Assembly: GCF_000495835.1 (NCBI RefSeq)
Contig: NZ_AWGC01000011.1
Span: 1 to 62,599 of the forward strand
DNA: 62,599 nucleotides
DNA from: Asticcacaulis sp. AC402
Lineage (GTDB): Bacteria; Pseudomonadota; Alphaproteobacteria; Caulobacterales; Caulobacteraceae
Direction of reading: 5' to 3'
A program made the translations under genes and the position numbers. Of this stretch, positions 7,927 through 17,833 are shown piece by piece. Position 1 is the stretch's first letter, and the number at the start of each line of letters is the position of its first letter. A model generated the notes under the pieces. The model made no database searches, had not been told where the DNA came from, and saw only the letters and a list, made by a program, of their open reading frames with translations.

Positions 7927-8412
7927 ATGGATAGCAAGAGCTTACGGCAGACACTTGGGACCTTTGCAACAGGGGTCTGCGTCATGACAACGCCTGATCC
8001 CGATAGGGCGAGTGGCCGCATACTGGGGATCACGGCCAATTCGTTCAGTTCCGTGTCTCTGGCCCCACCGCTGATCCAGTGGTGCATCGATGTCAAGGGC
8101 AACCGCTTTCAGATCTATGCCGACGCCACCGTTTTCGGGGTCAATATTCTCAGTTCCGGTCAGGAAGACCTTTCGCGGCGGTTTGCCAAACAGGATAGCC
8201 ATATTGTTCCGGACGACATGCTGACACGCAATGAGCATTCGCTTCGCCTGCACAACGTTATCGGCTTCCTGGCCTGCGAGGTGTTTGATACCCGCATCGT
8301 CGGTGACCACCTGGTCATCGTCGGGAAGGTAACCGCGTTCGATATGGATGAGCGCCATCAGGGACTGACCTATTTTCGCGGTAAGTACGGCCTGACAGGA
8401 ACTGTCCAGTGA
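7927..8412 (+). CDS. flavin reductase family protein
   Basis: FMN-binding split-barrel protein of the flavin reductase-like family, which supplies reduced FMN or FAD to a monooxygenase or reduces flavin with NAD(P)H. Typical marks are LRQTLGTFATGVCVMTT at the N terminus, ITANSFSSVSLAPPLIQWCI (FMN-phosphate-binding region) and the C-terminal LTYFRGKYG. Start choice is unclear: ATG 7927 gives 161 residues; a TTG at 7921 sits closer to AGAAGG (7909-7914). It overlaps the next gene by four bases, so the two form a pair. No partner monooxygenase is present, so the substrate pathway cannot be named. Confidence 0.85.
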   Translation: MDSKSLRQTLGTFATGVCVMTTPDPDRASGRILGITANSFSSVSLAPPLIQWCIDVKGNRFQIYADATVFGVNILSSGQEDLSRRFAKQDSHIVPDDMLTRNEHSLRLHNVIGFLACEVFDTRIVGDHLVIVGKVTAFDMDERHQGLTYFRGKYGLTGTVQ

Positions 8413-9275
8413 AATTGTGTTTTGCCGGTCTGGGTATTATGGGCGGCCCGATGGCCGGGCATCTCGTCAAGGCGGGCCACGACGTGGTCGGCTTTAACCG
8501 CACCCACGCCAAGGCGCAGGAATGGGCTTGTGACTATGGCACCACTGCAGAGTCACGGCTCGAAGACGCGATAGCTGACGCCGATGCGCTCATTATGTGT
8601 GTCGGCCGCGACGAGGATGTCCGCGATACGGTGACCGCCGCCCTGCCGGCTTTGAAAAGGGGCGCACTGATCATCGATCATACGACGATTTCAGCGAAAC
8701 TGACACGTGAGCTGGCGTCTATATGTCACGAAAAAGATTTTTCTTTTTATGATGCGCCTGTGTCGGGAGGTCAGGCCGGCGCAGTCAATGGCCAGCTATC
8801 GATTATGGTCGGCGGTGAGGCGGGGCGATTCGGCGAAGTGGTCGATCTGGTCAAACCCTACACCAAGTCGATCACCCATTTGGGGGCGGCTGGAGCAGGG
8901 CAGATGACCAAGATGGCCAACCAGATCGCCATTGCCGGGGTGGTCCAGGGCGTGGCCGAGGCGCTGCATTTCAGCAAATGCGCCGGACTGGACCCCGATC
9001 TGGTGCTGCAGGCCATTTCGGCCGGAGCGGCAGGGTCATGGCAGATGTCCAACCGCTGGCCGACCATGAATGATGGCAAGTACGATTTCGGGTTTGCCGT
9101 CGACTGGATGCGCAAGGATCTGGGCATCGCGCTGGATGAGGCGCGGTCGAACGGCGCCCACCTGGCCCTGGCCGCCCTGGTCGACCAGTTCTACAGTGAA
9201 GTCCAGGCGATGGGCGGGGCGCGCTGGGATACGTCCAGCCTGCACGCTCGCCTGGAAGCGCGGCGGGAAAAATAA
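8409..9275 (+). CDS. NAD(P)-dependent beta-hydroxyacid dehydrogenase
   Basis: Member of the 3-hydroxyisobutyrate / tartronate-semialdehyde / GLYR family. The N-terminal Rossmann fold has GLGIMGGPMAGHLVKAGHDV, the substrate-binding loop reads DAPVSGGQAGAVNGQLSIMV, and the catalytic lysine is in GAGQMTKMANQ. The C-terminal all-helical domain ends around residue 285 of 288, normal length. It begins with GTG overlapping the stop of the flavin reductase, so translation is coupled. Which 2-hydroxyacid or semialdehyde it reduces cannot be read from the sequence; there is no valine-degradation gene nearby. Confidence 0.88.
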   Translation: MKLCFAGLGIMGGPMAGHLVKAGHDVVGFNRTHAKAQEWACDYGTTAESRLEDAIADADALIMCVGRDEDVRDTVTAALPALKRGALIIDHTTISAKLTRELASICHEKDFSFYDAPVSGGQAGAVNGQLSIMVGGEAGRFGEVVDLVKPYTKSITHLGAAGAGQMTKMANQIAIAGVVQGVAEALHFSKCAGLDPDLVLQAISAGAAGSWQMSNRWPTMNDGKYDFGFAVDWMRKDLGIALDEARSNGAHLALAALVDQFYSEVQAMGGARWDTSSLHARLEARREK

Positions 9276-9334
9276 CGGCGTCTGGACAAGTGCCGGGATT
9301 CGTTTTTAGGTGATGTTGCTGGTCCGGGGATGTC

Positions 9335-11308
9335 ATGACGCAATTCTATGAACTGACGGCCGAAAAACCGGCTTTGGGGCCGCGCGGCCAGATTATTGGC
9401 GATGACCGTCTGTTGATTCGTGCCGGGTTGATCCTGCTGGCCGTCATGACCGTGTGGAAACTCTACGTCGCCCTGATCACCAACGTGCTTTGGGACGAAG
9501 CCCACTTCGTCATATCAGGCGCCCATCTGGACCTGGCCTATCCCGATATTCCGGCGGGGTATCCGTGGCTGGCGAGATTGGTCACCACTATCGGCGGCTG
9601 GAACGTTTTGCCGTTGCGCCTTGTGGCGCTGGCGATTGCGACGGCAATTCCCTTCGCTGTCTGGTTTATGGCCCGGCCGGTGACCAGCGAGCGCAATGCG
9701 ATCTGGGCCGCCATCATCGCCCTGCTTTGTCCGGCGGTAACGATGAATGGGCCGATCTTCTACCCAGAAGGTGGGTTGCAACTTCTGTTGGCGCTGATGG
9801 CGGGATGCCTGTTGCGCGCCATGACCGATAATGGGCTGAAGTGGTGGGTCGGGGCCGGGTTGTGTGCCGGGCTGGGGCTGCTGGCGCACTACCGCTTTGT
9901 CGTTCCGGGGCTGGCGGTGTTCGCATTTCTGCTGGCCCATCCGCTGGGGCGCCGTCAATGGAGTCAGCCGGGGCTTTATGTAACCGCCGGGCTTGCAGCG
10001 CTGGGGTTGCTTCCGGCGGTGATCTACAACATCGCTAACGACTGGCCGGCGTTGCAGTTCCATGTCGTGCAGCGGCCCCGACTGGGGCTTGACCTGCAGT
10101 TTGTTGTCACCCTGGTCGTGACTCAGATAGTCTTTGCCAATCCGGTCTTCTTCATTGCCATGGCCGCGGGCGCCAAAAAGGCGTTGTGGGATGAACATGA
10201 CAAGCCGGCCGCGCTTCTCGGCTATATCGGCGTCGGTGTTTTCGGCTTTTACGTTGTGCAGGCTCTGTTCAACAAGACCGTCATGCCGCACTGGCCGCTG
10301 ATGGCTTTCGTGCCGCTGTTGGTCTTTGCTCCGGGCGTGCTGATCGGATATGTCGACCGGGCGGCGTCCGACCGGGGGCGCGTCTTTCGTACCGTCCTGG
10401 TCGCGCTGGGGCCGGCGATTACCATCGTGGCGGGCGTTGTGTTCAGCGTGATGGCCTATGTCAGCGCCAACCAGATGCCGATTCCTTACAGCCTGCGCGA
10501 GCTGGATTCGTCTGAGACCGAAAACTGGACCTTGGCCGAGCCCGACCTGACCGCCGCGTTGGCGCGGGCGAAGACGCGGTTCGGCCCGGACATTGCTATT
10601 GCTGCCAACGGGCATAACAGCGCCGTGCGGCTGGAATTCCCGGCAGTTAAGGGGCGGCAGGTTTATACGCTAAACGATCCCGACGACCTGAAGACACGTT
10701 TTGTCCAAGCGCGAGCGAAATGGCGGTTGGACCGCGATTCTCTCGTTCGCGACCATGCCGGCAAGGGCGTTGTGCTGGTTCTGAACGCGCCGGACTATGT
10801 CTACCACGAGGGCAAGGCGGAAGTCGATTTTTACAAGGATATCTGCGGTTTATTCGATGATGTTGAACCCTTCGGCGTGACCGAGTTGCCGCCCGGCCGC
10901 GTGGCTTTGCAACTGTATACGGCGCGGGTGAGGGCGACAACCAAGCCGTTCGCCGGGCCGTGTCCCCTGCTGCCGTCGCTCTATGTTGGCCAGCCGACGC
11001 GCGGCGCCTACCTGACGACGGACGACAAGACGAACTATTTCGGTGTCGCCGTCGACCCGATCGGCATAACCAAGGTCGACGTACTGATCGACGGCCAGGT
11101 GACGACACCTACGCGCTATGGCCTGGACCCGGAGGGCGCGCGCATGCCGGATGTTCTGACCTTTGATCCCAACTATCCCCGGGTTCAGTTCGATTTCAAA
11201 TTCCCCGATGGCGCGCTCACGCCCGGCGAACACAAACTGTCTATCCGTGCCACGCGCAAGGATGGGACGACCGTCGATAGCCAACCGCGGACATTGTATG
11301 TGAAGTGA
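9335..11308 (+). CDS. GT39-type (ArnT/PMT-like) membrane glycosyltransferase
   Basis: A 657-residue GT-C integral membrane protein. About 10-11 hydrophobic helices fill residues 30-375, and the first periplasmic loop carries the catalytic-type acidic motif NVLWDEAHFV with the following YPDIPAGYPWLARL. Such enzymes use polyprenyl-phosphate sugars to modify lipid A, glycans or proteins in the periplasm. The C-terminal 280 residues are soluble and periplasmic, ending in a beta-rich domain (VDVLIDGQVTTPTRYG...PGEHKLSIRATRKDG) that looks like an Ig or carbohydrate-binding fold. ATG 9335 follows a GGGGA. The gene faces the Sel1 gene tail to tail with no gap. Confidence 0.82.
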   Translation: MTQFYELTAEKPALGPRGQIIGDDRLLIRAGLILLAVMTVWKLYVALITNVLWDEAHFVISGAHLDLAYPDIPAGYPWLARLVTTIGGWNVLPLRLVALAIATAIPFAVWFMARPVTSERNAIWAAIIALLCPAVTMNGPIFYPEGGLQLLLALMAGCLLRAMTDNGLKWWVGAGLCAGLGLLAHYRFVVPGLAVFAFLLAHPLGRRQWSQPGLYVTAGLAALGLLPAVIYNIANDWPALQFHVVQRPRLGLDLQFVVTLVVTQIVFANPVFFIAMAAGAKKALWDEHDKPAALLGYIGVGVFGFYVVQALFNKTVMPHWPLMAFVPLLVFAPGVLIGYVDRAASDRGRVFRTVLVALGPAITIVAGVVFSVMAYVSANQMPIPYSLRELDSSETENWTLAEPDLTAALARAKTRFGPDIAIAANGHNSAVRLEFPAVKGRQVYTLNDPDDLKTRFVQARAKWRLDRDSLVRDHAGKGVVLVLNAPDYVYHEGKAEVDFYKDICGLFDDVEPFGVTELPPGRVALQLYTARVRATTKPFAGPCPLLPSLYVGQPTRGAYLTTDDKTNYFGVAVDPIGITKVDVLIDGQVTTPTRYGLDPEGARMPDVLTFDPNYPRVQFDFKFPDGALTPGEHKLSIRATRKDGTTVDSQPRTLYVK

Positions 11309-12106
11309 TCAGACTTGGTTGAAGCCGAGCTCTTCCATGAGCCGGCCGTAGTAGTCCTGCGCCTGTTGGTTTTGTTCCTTGGTCAGGTCGGGAGACACCA
11401 GTATGGCGCCGACAACGGTGCTTCCGTCCGGGCCGGCCGGCGCCTCGAGATACTTTCCCATGATGCGCCAGGCCTGACCGACCACAAGGTCTTTTTCGGT
11501 GCCGTGGCCGGCCTTGATCATGTCGCCCAAAGCATAGGCGGCCTTGGCATGACCCTGTGCAGCGGCGGCACGCAACCATTTCATGGCCTCGACGTAGTCC
11601 TGGGGCGCACCTTTGCCGTCACGCAGCGTCATACCCAGCCAGAACTGGCATTCACGATCGCCCAATTCGGCACCTTGGCGGAACCAGCGCACCGCCTCGA
11701 CCGGGTCGGGTTCGACGCCTTCGCCCATCAGGTACATCACGCCGATGTCGAGATAGGCTTTGACGACGCCATGGTCGACCGACTTGCGGAACCAGATCAT
11801 GGCCTGGGCATAGTCCACCGGCGTGCCTTCACCCAGGGCATACATGGTGGCAACTTCGTATTCGGCGCCCGGCAGGCCCTGGGCGGCGGCCTTTTTGAAC
11901 CAGGCCAAGGCGACAGCATCGTCCTTGATATCGCGTTTATGGTAGTAGCGCAGCCCCATTTCGAGTTGGGCCTGCGCGTCGCCGGCCTCGGCAGCCACGC
12001 GGACGTCTTCTATCGGCCGGCCCAACCAGCCGGTTTCGTGAGTCAGGGCCAGCGACGGGCTTGTAAGCAAGGACAGGAAGATCGCCAGAACGACAGCGCG
12101 GATCAT
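11309..12106 (-). CDS. exported Sel1-repeat protein (265 aa)
   Basis: A secreted or periplasmic TPR-like protein. The signal peptide MIRAVVLAIFLSLLTSPSLA is followed by about five Sel1 repeats of 36 residues, each with the A-x-x-W-F-x-K-A-A pattern (for example AVALAWFKKAAAQGLPGAEY, AQAMIWFRKSVDHGVVKAYL). Sel1 proteins are scaffolds; no enzyme motif is seen. I chose ATG 12106 because it starts the signal peptide and lies after a GGGGGG ribosome-binding stretch; the frame extends upstream to 12298 into the neighbouring gene without sense. It follows a larger Sel1 gene by 65 bases on the same strand, so both are probably co-transcribed and may have arisen by duplication. Confidence 0.87.
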   Translation of the reverse strand: MIRAVVLAIFLSLLTSPSLALTHETGWLGRPIEDVRVAAEAGDAQAQLEMGLRYYHKRDIKDDAVALAWFKKAAAQGLPGAEYEVATMYALGEGTPVDYAQAMIWFRKSVDHGVVKAYLDIGVMYLMGEGVEPDPVEAVRWFRQGAELGDRECQFWLGMTLRDGKGAPQDYVEAMKWLRAAAAQGHAKAAYALGDMIKAGHGTEKDLVVGQAWRIMGKYLEAPAGPDGSTVVGAILVSPDLTKEQNQQAQDYYGRLMEELGFNQV

Positions 12107-12171
12107 GAAAATACCCCCCGGATGAATTCCGCCGCAAAAGTAGCCGCAAAGCAACCGTTTGACAAACGCAC

Positions 12172-13683
12172 TCAGGACCCAGGCGGATTGAGGATGGCCT
12201 CGGCCGTTGCCCGCTCTTCCGGCGACAGTTTTTCCTCGATCTTGGCTGCGGCTGCGGTGGCTTTTTCCAACCCGGACATCTCCGCCAACTTCAACCACAC
12301 ATAGGCCAGTGCCAGGTTCTTGTCACCGCCTTCGCCGCCAAGCAACATGGCCGCAAGGTTAAACATGGCCTCAGGCTCGCCGTTGTTGGCGGCGACCTCG
12401 AACCATTTGCGCGCGATCACCAGATCCTTGTCCAGGATTTCGCCTGTGTAAAAATAGGTGCCAAGCGCGTTCTGGGCGGCTGGCTGGTCCTTCAACGCGG
12501 CTTCTTTGTAATACACCAGGGCCCTCGCCGAATCCTGGGGCAGGGTGTCGCCCAGGTCGTACATTCGGCCAACCTCGTACAGAGCGTCAGGATGGCCGCC
12601 GCTGGCCGCCGCCATCAGCCACTGGGCCGCCAGCTTGCGGTCCTCCTCCACTCCGGCGCCCGCGTAATAAATCAGGCCCAACTCATACTGAGACGGCGTA
12701 AAGCCGAATTCGCCGGCCTTGGTGAAGTATTTGATCGCCTTGTCGGCGTTGACCGGGACTTCCAGGCCGTTCTGGTGAATCTGGCCCAGGATATGGGCGG
12801 CGGGGATGAAGCCGATGGAGTTGGCCTTGTCATACCATTTGCGCGCTTCCTTTGGGTCGCGCGGCACGCCGGCGCCGGTCAGGTAGATGTTCGCCAGGGT
12901 CATGGTCGCATCGGCGCGCGTGGTCATGGCGTAGGGATCGGCCGGGTCAAATTTTTCTTCGTCCTTGGGGTCGAAGGGGGCTTCTGCTACTTTCTTCAGC
13001 CAGAAAATGCCTTTCTTCGGATCTGCCTTCGTGCCAAGACCGGCCAGGTACATCTTGGCCAACATGAAAGCGGCGTCATCATAGCCGATCTTCTGGTAAG
13101 ATTTTTCGAACAGATCCAGCGCCTTGGGGTAATCACCTGAGTCGAAAGCTTCAAAGGCCTTGGTCAGAGATTTGTCGTGGCGAAGAATGGAATTGCGGCC
13201 GGATGCGGCGGCTACGTCGGCCTGAGTGCATCCGCCTGGCGTGGTCGAGGTAAACCGGTCGCCGGGTGAACTCCCCTGACCACTATTGTCCTGAGAGGCA
13301 TTGCCGAAGGGTGCTATGTCGCGAACCCGGGCGCCCGGCCGCAGTGGATCGGTTTCATCGCCGCCTGGATCGTTGATAGCGGAATCGCGGTTGCCGCCGA
13401 AATGGTCCAGGTAGTCCTGCATGACGTCTTCGTCATAGGGACTGAAGTCACGCATGAAGGCGCACGAACTGCCGGTACGGGCATCAATGCGGACGCTTTT
13501 GCGGTCGCGGCGAACCTTCTTGCCCTGAATGACGATCGTCTGCGCGTTGGGCTCTGGTGAGTATTCGGGCGCCGGTGGCATATCCTGGGCCAAGAGCGGT
13601 CCGGCTGTGACGAAAAGCACCGAAATCAGCGGGAGTGCGCTGATAAGGTAAGGTTTGGGGATGATGTTTCCCCCTGTTTTCAA
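12172..13683 (-). CDS. exported Sel1-repeat protein (503 aa)
   Basis: A larger relative of the adjacent Sel1 gene. The N-terminal hydrophobic segment PYLISALPLISVLFVTAGPLLA is a signal peptide; a Pro/Asp/Ser-rich linker with two cysteines (SSCAFMRDF, GGCTQADV) fills residues 35-165, then about eight Sel1 repeats run to the C terminus (for example AFEAFDSGDYPKALDLFEKS, KARKWFEVAANNGEPEAMFN). The only normal start is TTG 13683, which lacks a Shine-Dalgarno sequence; a GGGGG (13670-13674) sits instead just before two ATC codons, in the position where the sister gene has its ATG. The true start is therefore uncertain. Function unknown beyond a protein-interaction scaffold. Confidence 0.85.
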   Translation of the reverse strand: MKTGGNIIPKPYLISALPLISVLFVTAGPLLAQDMPPAPEYSPEPNAQTIVIQGKKVRRDRKSVRIDARTGSSCAFMRDFSPYDEDVMQDYLDHFGGNRDSAINDPGGDETDPLRPGARVRDIAPFGNASQDNSGQGSSPGDRFTSTTPGGCTQADVAAASGRNSILRHDKSLTKAFEAFDSGDYPKALDLFEKSYQKIGYDDAAFMLAKMYLAGLGTKADPKKGIFWLKKVAEAPFDPKDEEKFDPADPYAMTTRADATMTLANIYLTGAGVPRDPKEARKWYDKANSIGFIPAAHILGQIHQNGLEVPVNADKAIKYFTKAGEFGFTPSQYELGLIYYAGAGVEEDRKLAAQWLMAAASGGHPDALYEVGRMYDLGDTLPQDSARALVYYKEAALKDQPAAQNALGTYFYTGEILDKDLVIARKWFEVAANNGEPEAMFNLAAMLLGGEGGDKNLALAYVWLKLAEMSGLEKATAAAAKIEEKLSPEERATAEAILNPPGS

Positions 13684-13746
13684 AGGAAATAAGGGCCGCT
13701 ACGGTTCGGTCGTCAAGCGAAAATGTTTATCGGTGATTGAAATTGA

Positions 13747-14748
13747 TCACGCCTTGAGCAATTGCGCCACGTGTTTGGCGAAATAGGTCAAAATGCCTGA
13801 CGCACCGGCGCGCTTGAAAGCGAGTAGTGTCTCCATGACCGCGCGGTCGTGATCCATGAAGCCCTTGTCGACGGCGGCCTTGATCATGGCATACTCGCCG
13901 CTAACCTGGTACACGAAGGTCGGCACTTTGAACGTCTCTGTCACACGCTGGACAATGTCGAGATAGGGCAGGCCGGGCTTGACCATGACCATGTCGGCAC
14001 CTTCGGAAATGTCGATGGCGACTTCGCGCAAGGCCTCGTCGCTGTTGGCCGAATCCATCTGGTAGGTCGTCTTGTCGCCTTTCAATGCCTTGACGCCGAT
14101 GGCGTCGCGATAGGGGCCGTAGAAGGCCGAGGCGTATTTGGCGGCATAGGACATGATAAGCGTGTCGTGGTGACCGGCGGCCTCCAGCGCCTTACGGATG
14201 GCACCGATACGACCATCCATCATGTCGGATGGTGCCACGATATCGGCTCCGGCGGCGACCTGAATGAGGGTCTGCTCGATCAGCATCGCGACCGTGGCGT
14301 CGTTGACGATCCGGCCATCGACCAGGAGACCATCATGGCCATGGTCGGTGTAGGGATCGAGCGCAACATCGACCAGCAGACCGATATCGGGTATCTCGGC
14401 CTTGATGGCGCGACACACCGTCGGGATCAGGCCGTTGGGGTCGAGAGCCGCCTTCGCGTCACCTGTGCGCAGGCGCTCGTCTAAATGCGGAAACAGGGCC
14501 AGGACCTTGATGCCCAGAGCCTGTGCTTCCTTCGCTTCCTTGACCGATTCGGCAACGCTTAGACGGTCGACGCCCTTCAGCGATGCGACCGGTTCGCGCG
14601 CCACATCGCGATCATGGACGAAGATCGGCCAGATCAGGTCGCAGACATGCAGCCGGTTTTCCGCCACCAGGTCGCGGATCCAGGCGGACTGGCGCAGACG
14701 GCGCGGGCGGGCCAGAGGGAAGGGGGCAGGGGCGGGCATGAAGGTCAT
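13747..14748 (-). CDS. hemB: delta-aminolevulinic acid dehydratase (porphobilinogen synthase)
   Basis: Condenses two 5-aminolevulinate molecules to porphobilinogen in haem and chlorophyll synthesis. TIM-barrel protein with the Schiff-base lysines K204 (SYAAKYASAFYGP) and K257 (MVMVKPGLPY). The metal loop at residues 127-140 reads DVALDPYTDHGHDG: the three zinc cysteines of classical HemB are replaced by Ala/Asp, the Asp-rich Mg- or K-dependent type found in many alphaproteobacteria. Length 333 is normal. Two starts are possible, ATG 14748 or ATG 14739. It is divergent from lon with about 280 bases between them. Confidence 0.96.
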   Translation of the reverse strand: MTFMPAPAPFPLARPRRLRQSAWIRDLVAENRLHVCDLIWPIFVHDRDVAREPVASLKGVDRLSVAESVKEAKEAQALGIKVLALFPHLDERLRTGDAKAALDPNGLIPTVCRAIKAEIPDIGLLVDVALDPYTDHGHDGLLVDGRIVNDATVAMLIEQTLIQVAAGADIVAPSDMMDGRIGAIRKALEAAGHHDTLIMSYAAKYASAFYGPYRDAIGVKALKGDKTTYQMDSANSDEALREVAIDISEGADMVMVKPGLPYLDIVQRVTETFKVPTFVYQVSGEYAMIKAAVDKGFMDHDRAVMETLLAFKRAGASGILTYFAKHVAQLLKA

Positions 14749-14961
14749 GGCCCCGCTTTAAGCCGATTGTAGCGTGTTGCCAAGCCGTCAGGTTCGTCCG
14801 TCATTCTGCCGCCAACCTACAGACATAATGGCAAGGTCCTGGTGGCATTAAGCTGCCGACTTGCACAAATCGGCGGAACACACCACATGGGACTGGAAGC
14901 GATAAACCGTGACACTTTTATCTCCCGTCGCCGGTGATGCGCATCTAGTGTTAAGACTCTG

Positions 14962-14990
14962 TTGAGCACGCGAGCCTAGGCTCTTAAGCT
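14962..14990 (+). promoter_or_regulatory. possible lon promoter
   Basis: TTGAGC (14962-14967) and TAAGCT (14985-14990) are separated by 17 bases and would start transcription about 30 bases before the lon ATG. The -10 match is poor, and lon is often under heat-shock sigma-32 control, for which I find no convincing site. The remaining hemB-lon gap (14749-14961) shows nothing else I can name. Confidence 0.25.
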
Positions 14991-15028
14991 AAGGTCAGGT
15001 GGCGGCTGAGTCTTGTGAAGGAGTTACC

Positions 15029-17425
15029 ATGTTAGATACCCTGACCATTCCTGTCCTGCCGCTGCGCGACATAGTCGTCTTCCCGCACATGGTGGTGCCG
15101 CTGTTTGTCGGCCGCGAGAAGTCGGTGCATGCGCTGGACGAGGTCATGCGCGGCAAAAAGCAGATCCTGCTGGCCACACAAAAGAATTCGGCCGACGATG
15201 ATCCCGACACCGACGCGATCTACGAAATTGGCGTTCTGGCCAATGTCCTGCAGCTGCTGAAACTGCCCGACGGCACGGTCAAAGTCTTGGTCGAAGGCAA
15301 GGCACGGGCCCGTATCAAGCGCTTTGTGGGTACCGAGCGTTTTTTTGAGGCCGAAGCCTATGTGCTGGAAGCCAATCTGTCCGAAGGTCCCGACCTGGAA
15401 GCCCTGGTCCGCGCCGTGTCGGAGCAATTCGAAAACTACATCAAGCTGAATAAGAAGATTCCACCGGAAGCCCTTCAGGCTATTGGCGAAATCTCCGACC
15501 CTGGTACCCTGGCCGACTCAATCTCGGCGCATCTGGTTGTCAAGATCGGGGAAAAGCAAGGCCTGCTGGAACAGTTATCGGTCACCAAGCGCCTGGAGAA
15601 GATCTACGCCCTGATGGAGGGCGAGATTTCGGTGCTGCAGGTGGAGAAGAAGATCCGCTCGCGCGTCAAGCGCCAGATGGAGAAGACTCAACGCGAATAC
15701 TACCTCAACGAACAGATGAAAGCCATCCAGCGCGAACTCGGTGAACAGGACGAGGGCAAGGATGAGCTGGCCGAGCTGGAAAAAAAGATCAAGGGTACCA
15801 AGCTTTCCAAGGAGGCCCGGACCAAGGCCCTGGCCGAACTGAACAAGCTGCGCCACATGTCGCCGATGTCGGCCGAAAGTACGGTCGTGCGCAACTATCT
15901 CGACTGGCTTCTGGCGATCCCATGGGGCGCCGCCAAACCGAAGACGATCGATCTTCAAAAGGCCGAGGACATCCTCGAAGCCGATCACTATGGCCTGGAC
16001 AAAGTCAAGGAACGAATTCTCGAGCACCTGGCCGTCCAGGCGCGGATGGGCACACTCAAGGGGCCGATCCTGTGTCTGGTTGGGCCTCCGGGCGTTGGCA
16101 AGACATCCCTGGGCAAGTCCATTGCGAAAGCTACGGGTCGCGAGTTTATCCGTATCTCATTGGGCGGCGTGCGCGACGAGTCGGAAATCCGCGGTCACCG
16201 CCGGACCTATATCGGTTCTATGCCGGGCAAGATCATCCAGTCGATGAAAAAGGTGAAAACCACGAACGCCTTCTTCCTGCTGGATGAGATCGACAAGATG
16301 GGTGCAGACTGGCGCGGCGATCCGGCTTCAGCCCTCCTTGAAGTGCTGGACCCGTCGCAGAACTCGACCTTCAACGACCATTACCTCGAGGTCGACTACG
16401 ACCTGTCGAAGATCATGTTCGTCACCACGGCCAACTCGCTGAACATGCCTCAGCCGCTACTCGACCGGATGGAGATCATCCGCATCCCTGGCTATACCGA
16501 GGACGAGAAGGTTGAGATTGCCAAGCGTCACGTCCTGCCGACTCTGATGAAGGACCATGGCCTGTCGGCTGAGGAATTCGTCGTGCCGGAAGCTGCAATC
16601 CGCGATATCATCCGCTACTACACCCGCGAGGCCGGCGTGCGGTCGCTGGAGCGTGAACTGAGCAATCTGGCGCGTAAGGTTATCCGTGATTTGGCGCGTG
16701 AAAAGGTCAAGTCGATCACCATCGACGACGAGCGTCTGGCCAAATATTCCGGCGTCAAGAAGTTCCACTACGGCGCCACCGACGAAACCGACCAGATCGG
16801 CATCGTCACTGGCCTGGCCTGGACCGAGTTCGGCGGCGACATTCTGACCATTGAAGCCATCAAGATGGCCGGCAAGGGCGGTATGAAGGTGACCGGTAAT
16901 CTCAAGGAAGTGATGAAGGAATCGGTCTCGGCGGCCAACTCGTACGTCCGCGCCCTGGGGCCCCGTTTCGGCATTATTCCGCCAATCTTCGACAAGACCG
17001 ATGTCCACGTCCACGTTCCCGAAGGCGCCACGCCCAAGGACGGTCCGTCGGCCGGTGTTGCCATGGTTACGGCCATGGTTTCGGTGCTGACAGGCATTCC
17101 GGTGCGCAAGGATCTGGCGATGACCGGCGAGATCACCCTGCGCGGTCGCGTCCTGCCAATCGGGGGCTTGAAGGAAAAGCTGCTGGCAGCACTGCGTTCG
17201 GGCATCAAGACCGTTCTCATCCCCAAGGAGAACGAGAAGGACCTGATCGAACTGCCGGCCAACGTCAAGTCGGGCCTGGAGATCATTTGCGTGGGCCAGG
17301 TTGAGGATGTACTCAAGCACGCCCTGACCAAGCCGCTGACCCCGGTGGAATGGATCGAGCCGGTTATTGCCGCTTCGGCCACCGCCGCCGTGGTCGACGA
17401 AGTTGACAGCACCACGGCGCACTGA
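15029..17425 (+). CDS. lon: ATP-dependent protease La (Lon)
   Basis: AAA+ serine protease that degrades misfolded and regulatory proteins (in Caulobacter including DnaA, CcrM and SciP). The N-terminal LAN domain begins [20 protein letters not shown]; Walker [10 protein letters not shown] is near residues 350-358 and Walker [11 protein letters not shown] follows; the protease dyad is S674 in [11 protein letters not shown] and a lysine about 43 residues later in [12 protein letters not shown] start at ATG 15029 (798 residues) because GAAGGAG lies 6 bases upstream; the frame continues to 14999 without conserved sequence. A strong terminator follows the stop. Confidence 0.98.
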   Translation: MLDTLTIPVLPLRDIVVFPHMVVPLFVGREKSVHALDEVMRGKKQILLATQKNSADDDPDTDAIYEIGVLANVLQLLKLPDGTVKVLVEGKARARIKRFVGTERFFEAEAYVLEANLSEGPDLEALVRAVSEQFENYIKLNKKIPPEALQAIGEISDPGTLADSISAHLVVKIGEKQGLLEQLSVTKRLEKIYALMEGEISVLQVEKKIRSRVKRQMEKTQREYYLNEQMKAIQRELGEQDEGKDELAELEKKIKGTKLSKEARTKALAELNKLRHMSPMSAESTVVRNYLDWLLAIPWGAAKPKTIDLQKAEDILEADHYGLDKVKERILEHLAVQARMGTLKGPILCLVGPPGVGKTSLGKSIAKATGREFIRISLGGVRDESEIRGHRRTYIGSMPGKIIQSMKKVKTTNAFFLLDEIDKMGADWRGDPASALLEVLDPSQNSTFNDHYLEVDYDLSKIMFVTTANSLNMPQPLLDRMEIIRIPGYTEDEKVEIAKRHVLPTLMKDHGLSAEEFVVPEAAIRDIIRYYTREAGVRSLERELSNLARKVIRDLAREKVKSITIDDERLAKYSGVKKFHYGATDETDQIGIVTGLAWTEFGGDILTIEAIKMAGKGGMKVTGNLKEVMKESVSAANSYVRALGPRFGIIPPIFDKTDVHVHVPEGATPKDGPSAGVAMVTAMVSVLTGIPVRKDLAMTGEITLRGRVLPIGGLKEKLLAALRSGIKTVLIPKENEKDLIELPANVKSGLEIICVGQVEDVLKHALTKPLTPVEWIEPVIAASATAAVVDEVDSTTAH

Positions 17426-17455
17426 CACCGACGCGCAACGTTTAAAGTACAGAAA

Positions 17456-17486
17456 AGCCGCCCAATCCCTTGGGCGGCTCTTCTTG
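17456..17486 (+). terminator. Rho-independent terminator of lon
   Basis: A perfect 10-bp stem, AGCCGCCCAA (17456-17465) with TTGGGCGGCT (17470-17479), a TCCC loop and a trailing CTTCTT. It lies about 30 bases after the lon stop. Confidence 0.88.
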
Positions 17487-17833
17487 CTTAGGGCTGAAGC
17501 GTGGCGAGACGACCGGTGGCGCCGGAGCAGAAGAAAAAGAATCACTAGGCCTTTAACTACAAGGCTTTGGCCGAAAGAGGCGGTGTTAAAGGTCTGGACC
17601 CGTCCAATTCGCGTCTCATTCTTTGAACGGAGCAGTCAAAACGGCGTGAAAACGCGCAAACCCTTTAAAAAACACGGTTTGCAGTGCAATAAACGGCGAT
17701 TATTGCTTTGACGCTTGTTAAATTTTGTAGTCTCTATCGGCTTCACCCGCTGGCGACTCAAAGCCTTGCCTTACAAGCGCCGAACGGGGAGCCTGAAGCT
17801 AACCGCCCGATCGTGGGTAAGGGAGAGAACAAA
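17487..17833. other. intergenic stretch before the HU gene
   Basis: About 350 bases without a convincing gene. The second half is A/T-rich (AAACCCTTTAAAAAACACGG, GCAATAAACGGCGATTATTG) and contains a TTGACG at 17708-17713 that could be a -35 box of the HU gene; no matching -10 is clear. The long leader suggests regulated expression of HU, as is common. Confidence 0.4.

Noticed and set aside
7818-8102. Minus-strand frame over the 13-bp tandem repeats
   Set aside because: It is antisense to the flavin reductase start and the repeat itself; no motif.
11315-12304. 329-codon plus-strand frame over the Sel1 gene
   Set aside because: It lies exactly opposite the Sel1 repeats and its periodic His/Asp content mirrors them. 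No ribosome-binding site or known motif.
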